DNA of 64,000 bases from Bacteroides sp. (GTDB lineage Bacteria; Bacteroidota; Bacteroidia; Bacteroidales; Muribaculaceae): assembly GCA_014801535.1 (NCBI GenBank), contig JAAVEA010000007.1, positions 13,685 through 77,684 of the forward strand, written 5' to 3'. A program made the translations under genes and the position numbers. This document shows, in pieces, positions 52,837-62,926 of the stretch (the first letter of the stretch is position 1; every line of letters begins with the position of its first letter). Below the pieces are notes generated by a model, which worked only from the letters and a program-made list of their open reading frames with translations, was not told the DNA's origin and made no database searches.

Positions 52837-53707
52837 TTTAGGCTCCATCCACTAAAATTTCTTAATGACAGGGCGACGGATTTTTCGGGTATTTTCTTTC
52901 ATCTTTGAAGGAGCAGCCTTTCGGCTGTGACTGAAAAGATGAAAGAAAAGACCCAAAAAGACGCCGGGCAAAAGGTAATTTCCTTACAGATTCTGTTTTT
53001 AACAGTCTGTGCATGGCACTTTGGGGGACACAATCAACTGTGCATCCCCTTTTCTATTGTTTTTCCTAAAACAGAGGTTCCACTATTTGAAGTATCTCAA
53101 CATGAAGGCCATCATGCAGGTATAAGCCATGTGGGTCACCGTATGAAGATACTTCTCATAATTCTTCATAATCCTGCGTGTGCCTGTAAACCATGAGATT
53201 GTCCTTTCCACTACCCGTCGACCGTCAATAGGAAGAAAGTTCGAGGCACCGAAATCGGATTTCACTGCCTCAAGTCTCAGATGAGGATGTAATATCTGTA
53301 TGTCCTCTGCCACTCCCTGGTAGCCTTGATCAGCCTTTATTGGAAGTGGGGCAGGTCCGTTGGATAAGACATAGTTATGAATTTAAGAAAACCACATTAA
53401 GGGATGCAAGGCAAATCTCATTCCGGATTTTATTAACGCCCCATTATTTTACATTTATTCACAATCTTACCTATAAGACCTCTTAAAAAGATTAACAGTG
53501 CGGGGAAAGAACGGAATTAAGAATGAAGCAAGAGGAATAACCACAATGTGAATATGGAGAAAAAGTTACCTCCCGTCTCGCAGCTGCACCCCGTCTATCG
53601 CTCTTTGATTCAGTTGCATAGCCCGCTATGCGCCTGAATCCGCAGAGCAATATCCGGGGCACATCTGCGACCCTGGCATAAAGAAATTTTAGTAGATGGA
53701 GCCTAAA
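52837..53707. mobile_element. remnant of an IS5-like element between inverted repeats
   Basis: Ends at 52837-52866 and 53678-53707 are inverted repeats matching at 28 of 30 bases (TTTAGGCTCCATC-ACTAAAATTTCTT core). Between them lie a transposase fragment (53083-53382) and, at 52866-52970, a long foldback (GATGAAAGAAAA arms). The element is about 870 bases, too short for an intact IS5-type transposon, so it is an internally deleted remnant. No clear target duplication was found. Confidence 0.7.
53083..53382 (-). pseudogene. IS5-like transposase, C-terminal fragment
   Basis: About 100 residues remain, bounded upstream by an in-frame stop at 53383. 'IKADQGYQGV' keeps the second catalytic Asp, and 'GRRVVERTISWFTGTRRIMKNYEKYL' keeps the catalytic Glu. 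The N-terminal domain and first Asp are missing, so it cannot transpose by itself. Confidence 0.82.
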
Positions 53708-53709
53708 AT

Positions 53710-53740
53710 TTTGCATTTAACATTTAAATGGCTATTTTTG
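53710..53740 (+). promoter_or_regulatory. promoter of the VanZ-TamB-TamL operon
   Basis: TTTG (53710-53713), 19 bases, TATTTTTG (53733-53740) followed by C. The -33 lies at the outer edge of the IS remnant's right end, so the insertion may have shaped this promoter. Confidence 0.62.
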
Positions 53741-53784
53741 CAGTTATTTAGAGATCGTCATATCGCGCGAGGAAACAAACGTTA

Positions 53785-54186
53785 ATGAACAGCCGAATCA
53801 AAAGAATAATTCAGACGCTTCCACCATGGATCTTTACAGGCTTAACCCTGATTATCATATTGTGGCTTACGCTTAGTCCTCGGCCTTTTGGATCGTTGCA
53901 TACCCCGTTCTTCCCCGGAGCCGACAAACTGGCACATGCACTGATGTTCGGTTTTCTTGTGGCTATGATGGCTCTCGACAAAACACGGAAGTTAAATTTT
54001 CATAGACTTTCCTCCATATATATGATATGCTGTGCCAGTTTCGCCTCTCTGCTTGGTGTGGGCATAGAATATCTGCAGGAAGCGCTTCAAACAGGGCGCG
54101 AATTTGAATATCTTGATATGGCAGCCGATAGTTGCGGTGCTTTTGCAGTGGCTTTTATCTGGCTTTTATTGCAACCTGAACTATGA
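53785..54186 (+). CDS. VanZ-like membrane protein
   Basis: 133 residues with four hydrophobic helices. 'LSPRPFGSLHTP', 'GADKLAHALMFGFL' and 'GIEYLQEALQTGREFEYLDMAADSCGAFAVAFIW' are typical VanZ-family motifs. The first-described VanZ gives low-level teicoplanin resistance; most family members have unknown roles. Stop overlaps the tamB start (ATGA), so it is coupled to the Tam genes. Confidence 0.85.
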   Translation: MNSRIKRIIQTLPPWIFTGLTLIIILWLTLSPRPFGSLHTPFFPGADKLAHALMFGFLVAMMALDKTRKLNFHRLSSIYMICCASFASLLGVGIEYLQEALQTGREFEYLDMAADSCGAFAVAFIWLLLQPEL

Positions 54187-57100
54187 TTAAAGATAGCGAT
54201 AATAATCTCGATTCCACCGGAGAGACAAATAATAGCAATGAAACCGGTCTTCACCTTTCTGATGAATCCATAAATAGTAAGAAAGAAAGTGGAGATCCGG
54301 ATTCCGAAGAGAATCTTTCTGAGAAGAATGAGGCTGGAGAGAACGATAAGGAGAAGCCTAAGAAAAAACATTTCATCAGACCGAAGTGGCTGAGGGTTGT
54401 GCTTAGGGTTATTCTTTGCATTATTATTTTTATACTCCTTATACCTGTGTTGCTCTATGTGCCCCCTGTGCAGACTTTCTTAAAGAACGTTGCGTGCGAT
54501 ATCGTCTATGATTCCACAGGGATGAAGATCTCCATCGACAGTTTCAGACTTCGATGGCCTTTGGATGTGGAACTCGACAATGTGCTTGTTATAGATGCCA
54601 ATAAAGACACTATGGTCAATGCCCGTCAGGTCATAGCAGATGTGAAGCTTCAGCCTTTGCTTGATCTTGACGTGAAGCTCAATCGCCTGAAACTCGTAGA
54701 TGGCGATTACCGAATGATTTCTCCCGATTCTTCGATGATTCTTAGAGTACATGCCGGATTGCTCGATGTTGACTCAAAAAGTTCTGCAAATATTCGCACG
54801 TCGGAAATTCTTCTCAACAAGGCTTATCTCAAGGACGGAGACCTTAAATTGTATATGAACGTATGGAAGCAGAAACCAACTCCTCCCGACAGCACCGCTT
54901 CCACCCCATTTATTATCAAGGCCAACGATCTTCATCTTGAGAATTTCACATTCGGGATGTCGATGCTTCCTACAATCGACACATTGCGTCTGGCGGTCAA
55001 CGATCTGCGTCTTAAAGGCGGTGTGATCGACCTTGGCGAAAACAGCGTGAAATGGAATCTTGCTTCCGTAAATGGAGGTGAGGCAACTTACCTCACCCCT
55101 ACTCCGGAATGGGTGGCCCAGCATCCGGCGCCTCCCCCATTGCCATCGACCGGCCCACCTATGAGAATTATGGGTGATTCAATAAGTCTTTCCGACTTTA
55201 AGGCACTGTATGCAACAAAAGGGGCTAAACCTGCAGCCGGATTCGATCCATCATACATTCAGGTATCTGACGTGGTAATCGGTATGAAAGATTTTTATAA
55301 CGAGTCATCAACCGTGCGCCTCCCCATTACACGGCTTGAAGCTCAGGAACGAAGCGGCCTGCGGATACTTGATGGTTCAGGAACCGTAGGAGTGGATTCA
55401 ATCGGACTCACTCTCGACAACCTCGCCGTAAAAACTCTTTATTCGTCTTTGAGAGCCTCTGCCGATGTGCCATTCGCCATGATGGAAATGAAGCCCGATG
55501 CTCAGACCTCTGTCACAGCACAGGCAAGCATCGGTCTGCCGGATGTTGATGCGTTCATGCCGGCCTTGAAGGCATATACCTCCAAAATTCCGGCGCGAAA
55601 TCCGCTCGAGTTCGATCTGAAGGCGGAAGGCTCTCTTTCTGATGTTGAGATAAGTCGTTTCGACGCAAGTCTTCGGGAAGTGTTGGAAATAAAAGCCAAG
55701 GGATATGCAAAGAACCCGATGGATATAAAGAAGCTGAAAGCTTTCCTCGATTTTGATGGAAGTCTATCAAACCCCGCGTTAATCGGGAAATTTGTAGGTA
55801 CGGGAGGCATAAAGATCCCCACTTTCACAATCAAGGGAACTGCCTCTGCCGACCGCGACACCTATGGAGCCGATTTCAAGCTGTTAAGCTCGGCGGGCGA
55901 TGTAGCAGCCGATGGCCGTGTATCTCTCAATGCTGAAAGATATAATGTAGATGCCACACTCAGCCGTGTAAACGTGGCTCAGTTCGCGCCCGACCTCGGC
56001 ATAGGAAAAGTATCGGGCCACATCAAAGCGGATGGCGCCGGATTCAATCCTGTAAACGGGAAAGCAACTACAAACGCAAATCTGTTAATATCTGCCATTG
56101 AATATAATAAACGGCTTTTCAATGACATCCGTGCCGACATTGCTCTGCGCCCGGATGGTAATTTCGACATTACGGCCTCTTCTCCCAATGCCGGACTCGA
56201 CTTCGACATCACAGGAAGTGGCTCGGTTCATCCCGACAACTATACCTTCGATATCAGTGCGGATATAAGAGATCTCGACCTTCGTCAGATAGGATTGACC
56301 GACAGTGTCAATAACGGCTACGGAACTATTTATCTTACGGGAACGGCAAGTCCTGAGAAATGGTTATATGACGCTCGCCTTGACCTGTCTGATTTTAAAT
56401 GGAACATTCCCGGACAGACCATTGCAATTCCGGGAGAGGCATATGCTGAAATCGTAGCAACACATGATAATACGGAGATTCATATTGATTCTGACCTTAC
56501 ATATCTTGATTTTGAGAGTGCGGAAGGGTTGAAGAATATAATAGACCGCTTCACTAATGTCTCGGATATTGTAATGAAACAGGTGGAGCAACGCAATCTC
56601 GCTGTTGACTCAATAAGCAATCTGCTTCCTCCGTTTAATCTGACAATGCGTGCGTCAGGAAAGGGATTGCTCAACCAATTCCTCAGCACTTATGAAATGA
56701 GTCTTGACACCCTTCATGCACAGATCACCCATGATTCCCTGCTTAAGGGAGACATCGGCGCAACACGTTTCAAATCGGAGTCTATCAGTCTCGACACTCT
56801 TACTCTCTCTCTTAACCAGCGCCGTAATCTGCTTGATTACAAAATTCATCTTGGAAACCGCCCGGGCACTCTCGATGAATTTGCAAAGGTGAACCTTAAC
56901 GGTTATCTCGGACAGAATCGTCTGGCAGCATCTCTGTCACAGCAGAACATTAAAGGTGAAACCGGATACCGAATCGGTCTTACGGCCGCCATGATGGATA
57001 GTACGGTCTCCATTCACTTCACACCATTGAAGTCGACCATAGCCTACATGCCGTGGACTTTCAACAACGACAACTTTATCGATTGCAATATCTTCAACCG

Positions 57101-59189
57101 CAGAATAGATGCGAATCTGATTGCTTCAAGTGCGGAAAGTTCGATAATGCTCCGCACGGAACCATTGCCCGATGGAGCAAAAGAACTGCATGCTAAAATC
57201 GATAACCTTAAAATTCAGGACTTCCTGAATATGGCTATAGACGCTCCCCCGGTTACAGGGGCACTGAATACAGACCTTCGTGTGAAATATGACAACCGTA
57301 AGTTCACAGGAAACGGCACTATTGATCTCACCAATCTATATTATGCAAAAACCCGCATAGGTGATTTCAATCTTGATCTCGCCGCGCTCTATGCCTTGTC
57401 GGGAAACACGGATGTTACAGCAGCTCTTAAAATTGACGGTCAACGCGCTATGGAAGCATACGCGTCGCTGCGTCCTGACTCAATCGGAGCAATGACACCG
57501 GATAGCCTCGGGGTGCGTCTGACACGCTTCCCGATAAGCGTTGCCAATCCATTCCTTGATAACATGGCCGTACTTGGCGGTCATCTGAATGGGCACATGC
57601 GCATGGATGGCTCTTTCACCAAACCCCAGCTCAACGGATTCATTGCATTCGACTCCGTAACAGCCAAAATTCCTATGGCCGGAAGCACCCTGAGGTTTGA
57701 TAATGATTCCGTAAAAGTTAGAACCAACATTGTCAGCTTTGATAAATTTGCAGTATACGGTCAGAACTCAAATCCTCTGACACTTGATGGAACGGTAGAT
57801 GCAAGATCGTTCTCTCAAATAGGGTTTGATCTCTCTCTCGATGGAAAGAACTTCCAGCCCATTGGCAACGACAGCAGAGCAAAGAGCGACATATATGGAA
57901 AGCTTTTCCTCGATTTAGGGGCTACCGTAAAAGGGAATATGAGCAGGATGGATATCAATGCCAATCTTGACGTGTTAGGCACTTCCGACGTAACATATGT
58001 CGTCACTTCTTCTGCAACTCAATTCACAAGCACCACTGATAATGATGTGGTGAAATTTGTTAATTTCAACGACACCACACAGGTTGCCGAAGCCGATTCA
58101 ATCTCTTCAATGATGAATATGCGCATCAATGCCAAAGTTGTGGTGTCTCCGGGCACACAGGTAACGGTGCTGCTGCCCGCTCTTCTCACCGGAGGTTCCA
58201 ACGCCACAGACCGGGTGGAGCTGCAACCAACCGCCGATCTGACATATTTCCAGAATTACATGGGAGATATGCGACTTAACGGTAATATTATTCTCGGACA
58301 AGGTTTCGCTAAATACAGCATTCCTGTGGTGGGTCAGAAGAATTTTGTGTTTAATCCCGCCAGTCGCATCACATGGTCGGGCGATGTCATGAATCCGTCG
58401 TTCAATATTTCCGCTACGGATGAAATGAAGGCCAATGTAACATCCGGATCAAATTCACGTTTGGTAAATTTCCTTGTGACACTACAGGCTACCGGTAATC
58501 TGAATAACCCCAAAGTAGCATTCGACCTCTCCACCAACGATGACATATCAATTCAGAATGAACTGCAAAGCATGAGTCCCGATCAGCGACAGACTCAAGC
58601 AATGAATCTGCTGCTCTACGGCCAATATATCAGCGGCGACACAAAGGGAAATGCCAACTTGGGAGGAAACATGCTTTACAGCTTCCTTGAATCGCAACTG
58701 AATTCATGGGCTGCGAAAAACATCCGGGGTGTTGATCTTTCATTCGGAATAGATCAGTATGACAAGATGGAAAACGGAGCGAGTTCAACAGAGACAAGCT
58801 ACAGCTATCAGGTTTCAAAATCACTTTTCAACAATCGATTCAAGATTCAGGTCGGAGGTAATTATTCAACTGATGCTTCAGCCGATGAGAATCTCGAGCA
58901 GAACCTTATCAGCGATATTTCGCTCGAATACATCCTGCGTCAGACCCAGACCACAAACATGGCTGTGAGACTCTTCAGACATACGGGTTATGAGAGCATC
59001 CTTGAAGGTGAGATTACTGAGACGGGAGCCGGCTTTGTAATGAAACGCAAACTTGATAATCTCAAACGTCTTTTCCGCTTCCTTCTCCCAAGAAAGAAAA
59101 GAAAGAAACTCAATGATGCCGAAAAGGATACTACAAAAGTTGATTCTACAGCAATAAAACCAAAGAATGAAGATGACAGCACAAAATAA
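54183..59189 (+). CDS. tamB: TamB, translocation and assembly module inner-membrane protein
   Basis: 1668 residues. A charged, Ser/Asn/Glu-rich cytosolic N-terminus (about 60 residues) is followed by one helix ('VVLRVILCIIIFILLIPVLLYV', about 73-94) and a very long beta-taco/AsmA-like periplasmic body. The C-terminal TamB domain ends with 'SFLESQLNSWAAKNIRGVDLSFGIDQY' and 'LFNNRFKIQVGGNYS'. TamB spans the periplasm and works with an Omp85 partner, here TamL encoded next, in protein or lipid transport to the outer membrane. The C-terminus is Lys/Arg-rich. Confidence 0.93.
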   Translation: MIKDSDNNLDSTGETNNSNETGLHLSDESINSKKESGDPDSEENLSEKNEAGENDKEKPKKKHFIRPKWLRVVLRVILCIIIFILLIPVLLYVPPVQTFLKNVACDIVYDSTGMKISIDSFRLRWPLDVELDNVLVIDANKDTMVNARQVIADVKLQPLLDLDVKLNRLKLVDGDYRMISPDSSMILRVHAGLLDVDSKSSANIRTSEILLNKAYLKDGDLKLYMNVWKQKPTPPDSTASTPFIIKANDLHLENFTFGMSMLPTIDTLRLAVNDLRLKGGVIDLGENSVKWNLASVNGGEATYLTPTPEWVAQHPAPPPLPSTGPPMRIMGDSISLSDFKALYATKGAKPAAGFDPSYIQVSDVVIGMKDFYNESSTVRLPITRLEAQERSGLRILDGSGTVGVDSIGLTLDNLAVKTLYSSLRASADVPFAMMEMKPDAQTSVTAQASIGLPDVDAFMPALKAYTSKIPARNPLEFDLKAEGSLSDVEISRFDASLREVLEIKAKGYAKNPMDIKKLKAFLDFDGSLSNPALIGKFVGTGGIKIPTFTIKGTASADRDTYGADFKLLSSAGDVAADGRVSLNAERYNVDATLSRVNVAQFAPDLGIGKVSGHIKADGAGFNPVNGKATTNANLLISAIEYNKRLFNDIRADIALRPDGNFDITASSPNAGLDFDITGSGSVHPDNYTFDISADIRDLDLRQIGLTDSVNNGYGTIYLTGTASPEKWLYDARLDLSDFKWNIPGQTIAIPGEAYAEIVATHDNTEIHIDSDLTYLDFESAEGLKNIIDRFTNVSDIVMKQVEQRNLAVDSISNLLPPFNLTMRASGKGLLNQFLSTYEMSLDTLHAQITHDSLLKGDIGATRFKSESISLDTLTLSLNQRRNLLDYKIHLGNRPGTLDEFAKVNLNGYLGQNRLAASLSQQNIKGETGYRIGLTAAMMDSTVSIHFTPLKSTIAYMPWTFNNDNFIDCNIFNRRIDANLIASSAESSIMLRTEPLPDGAKELHAKIDNLKIQDFLNMAIDAPPVTGALNTDLRVKYDNRKFTGNGTIDLTNLYYAKTRIGDFNLDLAALYALSGNTDVTAALKIDGQRAMEAYASLRPDSIGAMTPDSLGVRLTRFPISVANPFLDNMAVLGGHLNGHMRMDGSFTKPQLNGFIAFDSVTAKIPMAGSTLRFDNDSVKVRTNIVSFDKFAVYGQNSNPLTLDGTVDARSFSQIGFDLSLDGKNFQPIGNDSRAKSDIYGKLFLDLGATVKGNMSRMDINANLDVLGTSDVTYVVTSSATQFTSTTDNDVVKFVNFNDTTQVAEADSISSMMNMRINAKVVVSPGTQVTVLLPALLTGGSNATDRVELQPTADLTYFQNYMGDMRLNGNIILGQGFAKYSIPVVGQKNFVFNPASRITWSGDVMNPSFNISATDEMKANVTSGSNSRLVNFLVTLQATGNLNNPKVAFDLSTNDDISIQNELQSMSPDQRQTQAMNLLLYGQYISGDTKGNANLGGNMLYSFLESQLNSWAAKNIRGVDLSFGIDQYDKMENGASSTETSYSYQVSKSLFNNRFKIQVGGNYSTDASADENLEQNLISDISLEYILRQTQTTNMAVRLFRHTGYESILEGEITETGAGFVMKRKLDNLKRLFRFLLPRKKRKKLNDAEKDTTKVDSTAIKPKNEDDSTK

Positions 59190-59190
59190 T

Positions 59191-61527
59191 ATGAAATATT
59201 TATCAGGAAAGTCAAGCGTGCTCCGTTCTCTATTTCTTATTGCATTAACGGTGGCTTTGCTTATGATGGCGGGAGGGTGTTCCACAACAGCGAATATCTC
59301 TGTAGACGATCCTCTTTACAATGGTCTGAAACTTGACCTCCACCCGACCGATAATGAGAAACTACCGGCCGAGATGGTGACAGACATAACTTCCGCTGTC
59401 AATGTCAAACCCAACAACCCTTGGCCTCTGCTCACTCCATATAAAAGGAATCCGTTCCCTCTCGGACTTTGGGTCTACAACAACTGGAACGACTCAACAA
59501 AAGGACTCAAAGGATGGCTCTACCGCAAGTTTGTGGAGCAACCGGTTCTTATAAGCGATGCGCGTCCCGAGATGCGTGTGAAGATGATTGAGTCGATTCT
59601 TGACAACAACGGTTACTTCGGCTCATCTGCTACATATTCGCTGAAACCGGCAAAAAATCCAAAGAAAGCCTCGATTGTTTACGATGTGAATGTGTCTAAA
59701 CCATATCTTCTCGATAGTATTCAACTTTTCAAAGGGAACGACCATCTGTCGAAATATATCGACACTCTGGCCCGACGTTCCCGCTACCTGGTGAAAGGCG
59801 AGCGTTTCTGTGTCGATTCTCTTTCAGCAGAAAGAGTAAGGATAGCAAATGCTCTCCGTAACAGGGGATATTACTTTTTCAAACCTGAATACATAGAGTT
59901 TGAAGCCGACAGCATTATGAACCCGGGACAGATAGCCCTACGTCTAACTCTGGCTCAAAATATGCCTAATCTGGCTAAATATAGATATAAGTTAGGAAAT
60001 ATCCACACCTATGTTCTACGTCAGAGCAACCGCCGTCCCGGCACTCCAGACACCCTTAACACAAATAAAGGGGAACTTATTGTATATCGGCCTGCCCGTT
60101 TGCGTGAGAATATGATACCTTCCTGCATCACATTCAGGAAAGGGAGATACTTCTCTGTGCGCAATATGGACCGTACCCAGCAACGTCTCGCCCGCCTCGG
60201 CATATTCAATAATATCCAGATTCAGGCTGTGCCAACCGACACGTCTGCTTCAAATCCGACACTTGATGTATTCATCACCTGCCAATTCGACAGAAAGATG
60301 GAGGTTTCGATGGAAGCCAATGTGACTTCTAAATCCAACTCTTACCTGGGGCCGGGGCTTGTATTCGGTGTGACCAACAATAATCTCTTCGGAGGAGCGG
60401 AGAAATTAACCGTGCAGCTAAACGCCAACTATGAATGGCAGACCGGAAGTCACACCAAGGGAAGCGTGTTCAACAGCTATGAATTCGGTCTGAACGGAAC
60501 CCTTTCTTTTCCGAGACTTCTCGCCCCAAAATTCATCAGACGAACCAACCGTGAGCTTAACTGGACAAATATTTCTCTCGGCGCCGACCTTATGAACCGT
60601 CCGCACTATTTCAAATTGGCTGAATTCAATGCCGGCATAAGCTATGAATGGCATCCTTCGAGAAATGTGCTCAATCAGCTCACGCTCTTCAATCTTACTT
60701 ATAATAAACTACTGCACACCACAGTGGAATTTGACTCAATAATGAATGCCAATCCGGCTGTGGCCCTTAGTTTCCAGAGTCAGTATATCCCCAAATTAAG
60801 TTATACATATACGCTCAATAAATATCTCGAACGTGCCAATATCAATGGAATCAATTTCACATTTACGGTCACCGAAGCCGGAAATGTGTTCGATGGTATT
60901 TATAAATTGTGTGGTGTAAAAGGGGAAAAGAAACTTTTCGGCACACCGTTCTCTCAATTTGTAAAGGCTCAGGCACAGCTTGTCTATAATCGTCGTCTGA
61001 TCAGAGGCTCTGACCAATGGTTGGTTTCAAGAATATTTATCGGAGCCGCTCATGCTTATGGAAATTCGAGAGAGGTGCCCTATTCAGAACAGTTCTATAT
61101 CGGTGGCGCCAACTCCATACGTGCCTTCACGGTCCGCTCTCTTGGACCAGGTTCTTATCGTGCGCCACAGTCTATGCAAAACGGTTATTTCGACCAGACA
61201 GGTACATTCAAACTTGAATTAAACTCCGAATACCGTTTTCCAATAATCAGTGTCCTTCACGGGGCTGTGTTCGTGGATGCCGGCAATATATGGCTCCTTA
61301 AAAATGATCCGCAGCGTCCCGGAGGTCTGCTGCAGGGGAAGACCTTCCTAAAAGATATTGCGCTTGGCACAGGAGCCGGATTGCGTGTCGATATAGGGAT
61401 GCTGGTGATACGCGGAGACCTTGGGTATGGTCTTCACGCCCCATATTACAATGGCACAAACCACTATTTCAATATAAAATTCAAGAAGGCTTTCGCATTC
61501 CATCTGGCAATCGGATATCCTTTCTAA
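59191..61527 (+). CDS. TamL, BamA/TamA-family outer-membrane lipoprotein (partner of TamB)
   Basis: 778 residues from ATG 59191, just after the tamB stop; ATG 59167 inside tamB is possible but the later start gives a tidier lipoprotein signal (lipid C30, 'LLMMAGGCSTTANIS'). POTRA-like repeats (about 100-330) precede an Omp85 barrel with 'GGANSIRAFTVRSLGPG' and 'FVDAGNIWLL', ending 'FHLAIGYPF'. Direct linkage to tamB marks it as the canonical TamL. It shares architecture with the copy at 34714. Confidence 0.92.
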   Translation: MKYLSGKSSVLRSLFLIALTVALLMMAGGCSTTANISVDDPLYNGLKLDLHPTDNEKLPAEMVTDITSAVNVKPNNPWPLLTPYKRNPFPLGLWVYNNWNDSTKGLKGWLYRKFVEQPVLISDARPEMRVKMIESILDNNGYFGSSATYSLKPAKNPKKASIVYDVNVSKPYLLDSIQLFKGNDHLSKYIDTLARRSRYLVKGERFCVDSLSAERVRIANALRNRGYYFFKPEYIEFEADSIMNPGQIALRLTLAQNMPNLAKYRYKLGNIHTYVLRQSNRRPGTPDTLNTNKGELIVYRPARLRENMIPSCITFRKGRYFSVRNMDRTQQRLARLGIFNNIQIQAVPTDTSASNPTLDVFITCQFDRKMEVSMEANVTSKSNSYLGPGLVFGVTNNNLFGGAEKLTVQLNANYEWQTGSHTKGSVFNSYEFGLNGTLSFPRLLAPKFIRRTNRELNWTNISLGADLMNRPHYFKLAEFNAGISYEWHPSRNVLNQLTLFNLTYNKLLHTTVEFDSIMNANPAVALSFQSQYIPKLSYTYTLNKYLERANINGINFTFTVTEAGNVFDGIYKLCGVKGEKKLFGTPFSQFVKAQAQLVYNRRLIRGSDQWLVSRIFIGAAHAYGNSREVPYSEQFYIGGANSIRAFTVRSLGPGSYRAPQSMQNGYFDQTGTFKLELNSEYRFPIISVLHGAVFVDAGNIWLLKNDPQRPGGLLQGKTFLKDIALGTGAGLRVDIGMLVIRGDLGYGLHAPYYNGTNHYFNIKFKKAFAFHLAIGYPF

Positions 61528-61550
61528 ACAAAATAGATGGTGAAGAGCGT

Positions 61551-61569
61551 TAAACATTCAAATTGAATG
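61551..61569 (+). repeat. 19-base inverted repeat before the lipoprotein gene
   Basis: AACATTCAA-A-TTGAATGTT, a perfect 9-1-9 palindrome between TamL and the next ATG. It could bind a dimeric regulator; too short to act as a terminator by itself. Confidence 0.45.
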
Positions 61570-61602
61570 TTGTCTAAAGAATAACTTTAATTAAGAAAAG
61601 AT

Positions 61603-62097
61603 ATGAAAAAAATATTGTTTTTAATTCCCGCAATGATGCTCCTCGGATGTTCAAAAAAAAATACGACAGTTGCTGACCAGACCCCTCCTCAACCCGAGGT
61701 TGTCAAGATGGTTGAACCCATCGGTTCACGTCCGTTAGGCACTATCCTAAAAGCAACTGCCTTCAAGATGACAGGTGATTATTCAAATAATGTGGCTATA
61801 ACTCTCAATGAGGATGGCACATTAGCTTATTATCCCGCTCCGTCTGACATAACAGAGAATTCCCGTCCGGTCGAGCTTGAAGACGGATGGTGGCTGAATC
61901 GTCAGGGTCTGAGCCCGAACTCTGTTTTTACACGCTATACTTTCGAAGAATATGAGAATCTTTCTTCTGTTCCCACACAAGAGGAATTGAAAGCGGCAAT
62001 TATTCCGGGCGCAAGGGTGTCCGACTGGAAAAGACTTTCATACCCCGCCGGCGAAGCCATGAAATATCTTCCCCAGATAAAGGAGGAGTTGAAATAA
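61603..62097 (+). CDS. small lipoprotein of unknown function
   Basis: 164 residues. Lipoprotein signal with C16 ('IPAMMLLGCSKKN'). The body has paired Trp ('DGWWLNRQGLSPNSVFTRYTFEEY') and no known enzyme motif. It precedes the SGNH hydrolase by 13 bases in the same direction, so the two are likely co-expressed. Confidence 0.75.
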   Translation: MKKILFLIPAMMLLGCSKKNTTVADQTPPQPEVVKMVEPIGSRPLGTILKATAFKMTGDYSNNVAITLNEDGTLAYYPAPSDITENSRPVELEDGWWLNRQGLSPNSVFTRYTFEEYENLSSVPTQEELKAAIIPGARVSDWKRLSYPAGEAMKYLPQIKEELK

Positions 62098-62110
62098 AAT
62101 TTTGACATAA

Positions 62111-62794
62111 ATGAAAAGTAAAAAGGTATCAGGGAAATTCTATAGAATTGCATTCCTTCTCTTTTTATCTCTTCTCTCTCTCCAAACCTTCGCAGAGAAG
62201 CCGGTGGTGAAAAAGATAATGTTTTTCGGTGATTCCACCACTGGATGGCTTGCGGAGCGCCTTCAAGCGTATGGAGAAAAGAACGGATTTGAAGTAGCAA
62301 CAGTGGTCTGGGATGGAGCTACAATGCGGAAATATGCCAATAACGCAGCAAAATTGAAGCAATACATCACTGCATCACATCCGGATGTTGTGTTTGTATC
62401 GTTGGGAATGAATGAAATGGGAACCGCTAAACCGGAAACTCAGCTTGCCGGCCATATGCAGAAGATTAAAAACACAATCGGAAATATCCCTATCATATGG
62501 CTTGGACCGGTTTCATGGCCTGCGCATCCCAAATGGGGACCGGCACTCGACAAGTGGCTACCTTCAACACTTGGAGAGAGTCATTATTTCTCCGGACTTG
62601 GTTTGCAGCTCCCGCGTCAGAGCAAGACTAATCCACATCCAACACGAGCAGGAGCCAATAAATGGGTGGATGAACTTATAAAATGGATGAAGGAGGGGCA
62701 TGCTGCTGTCAATCTTCCCGGTTACGCCGCTCCTACTAAAAGTTTCTCTCGTCCCAAAAGTTATATCTATAAAAAGATGAGTGCTCCTCTCTGA
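62111..62794 (+). CDS. SGNH/GDSL-family hydrolase
   Basis: 227 residues with a signal peptide ('IAFLLFLSLLSLQTFA'). Block I 'FFGDSTTGW' has the nucleophile Ser, block III is 'LGMNEMG' with the Asn, and a late His is in 'TNPHPTRAG'. The expected Asp of the DxxH pair is replaced by Thr/Asn, so the family is clear but catalysis less so. Periplasmic esterase acting on acetylated glycans is one option (inference). Confidence 0.8.
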   Translation: MKSKKVSGKFYRIAFLLFLSLLSLQTFAEKPVVKKIMFFGDSTTGWLAERLQAYGEKNGFEVATVVWDGATMRKYANNAAKLKQYITASHPDVVFVSLGMNEMGTAKPETQLAGHMQKIKNTIGNIPIIWLGPVSWPAHPKWGPALDKWLPSTLGESHYFSGLGLQLPRQSKTNPHPTRAGANKWVDELIKWMKEGHAAVNLPGYAAPTKSFSRPKSYIYKKMSAPL

Positions 62795-62821
62795 TACATT
62801 TCAGGTTGAATAAATACGAAG

Positions 62822-62848
62822 CGAGTCCGATTGTATAAATCGGACTCG
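62822..62848 (+). terminator. terminator of the lipoprotein-SGNH genes
   Basis: CGAGTCCGATT-GTATA-AATCGGACTCG, a perfect 11-bp stem followed by TTGATTTTA. Placed 28 bases after the hydrolase stop. Confidence 0.82.
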
Positions 62849-62926
62849 TTGATTTTAGAAATCAGTTTAAATTCTCTTGGCTGACTCTATATTTAACTTC
62901 TCAAATTTCAAGGGAAATGGTTCGGA

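Noticed and set aside
52927-53196. 89-codon plus-strand frame within the IS remnant
   Set aside because: It begins in the foldback arm and runs antisense over the transposase fragment.
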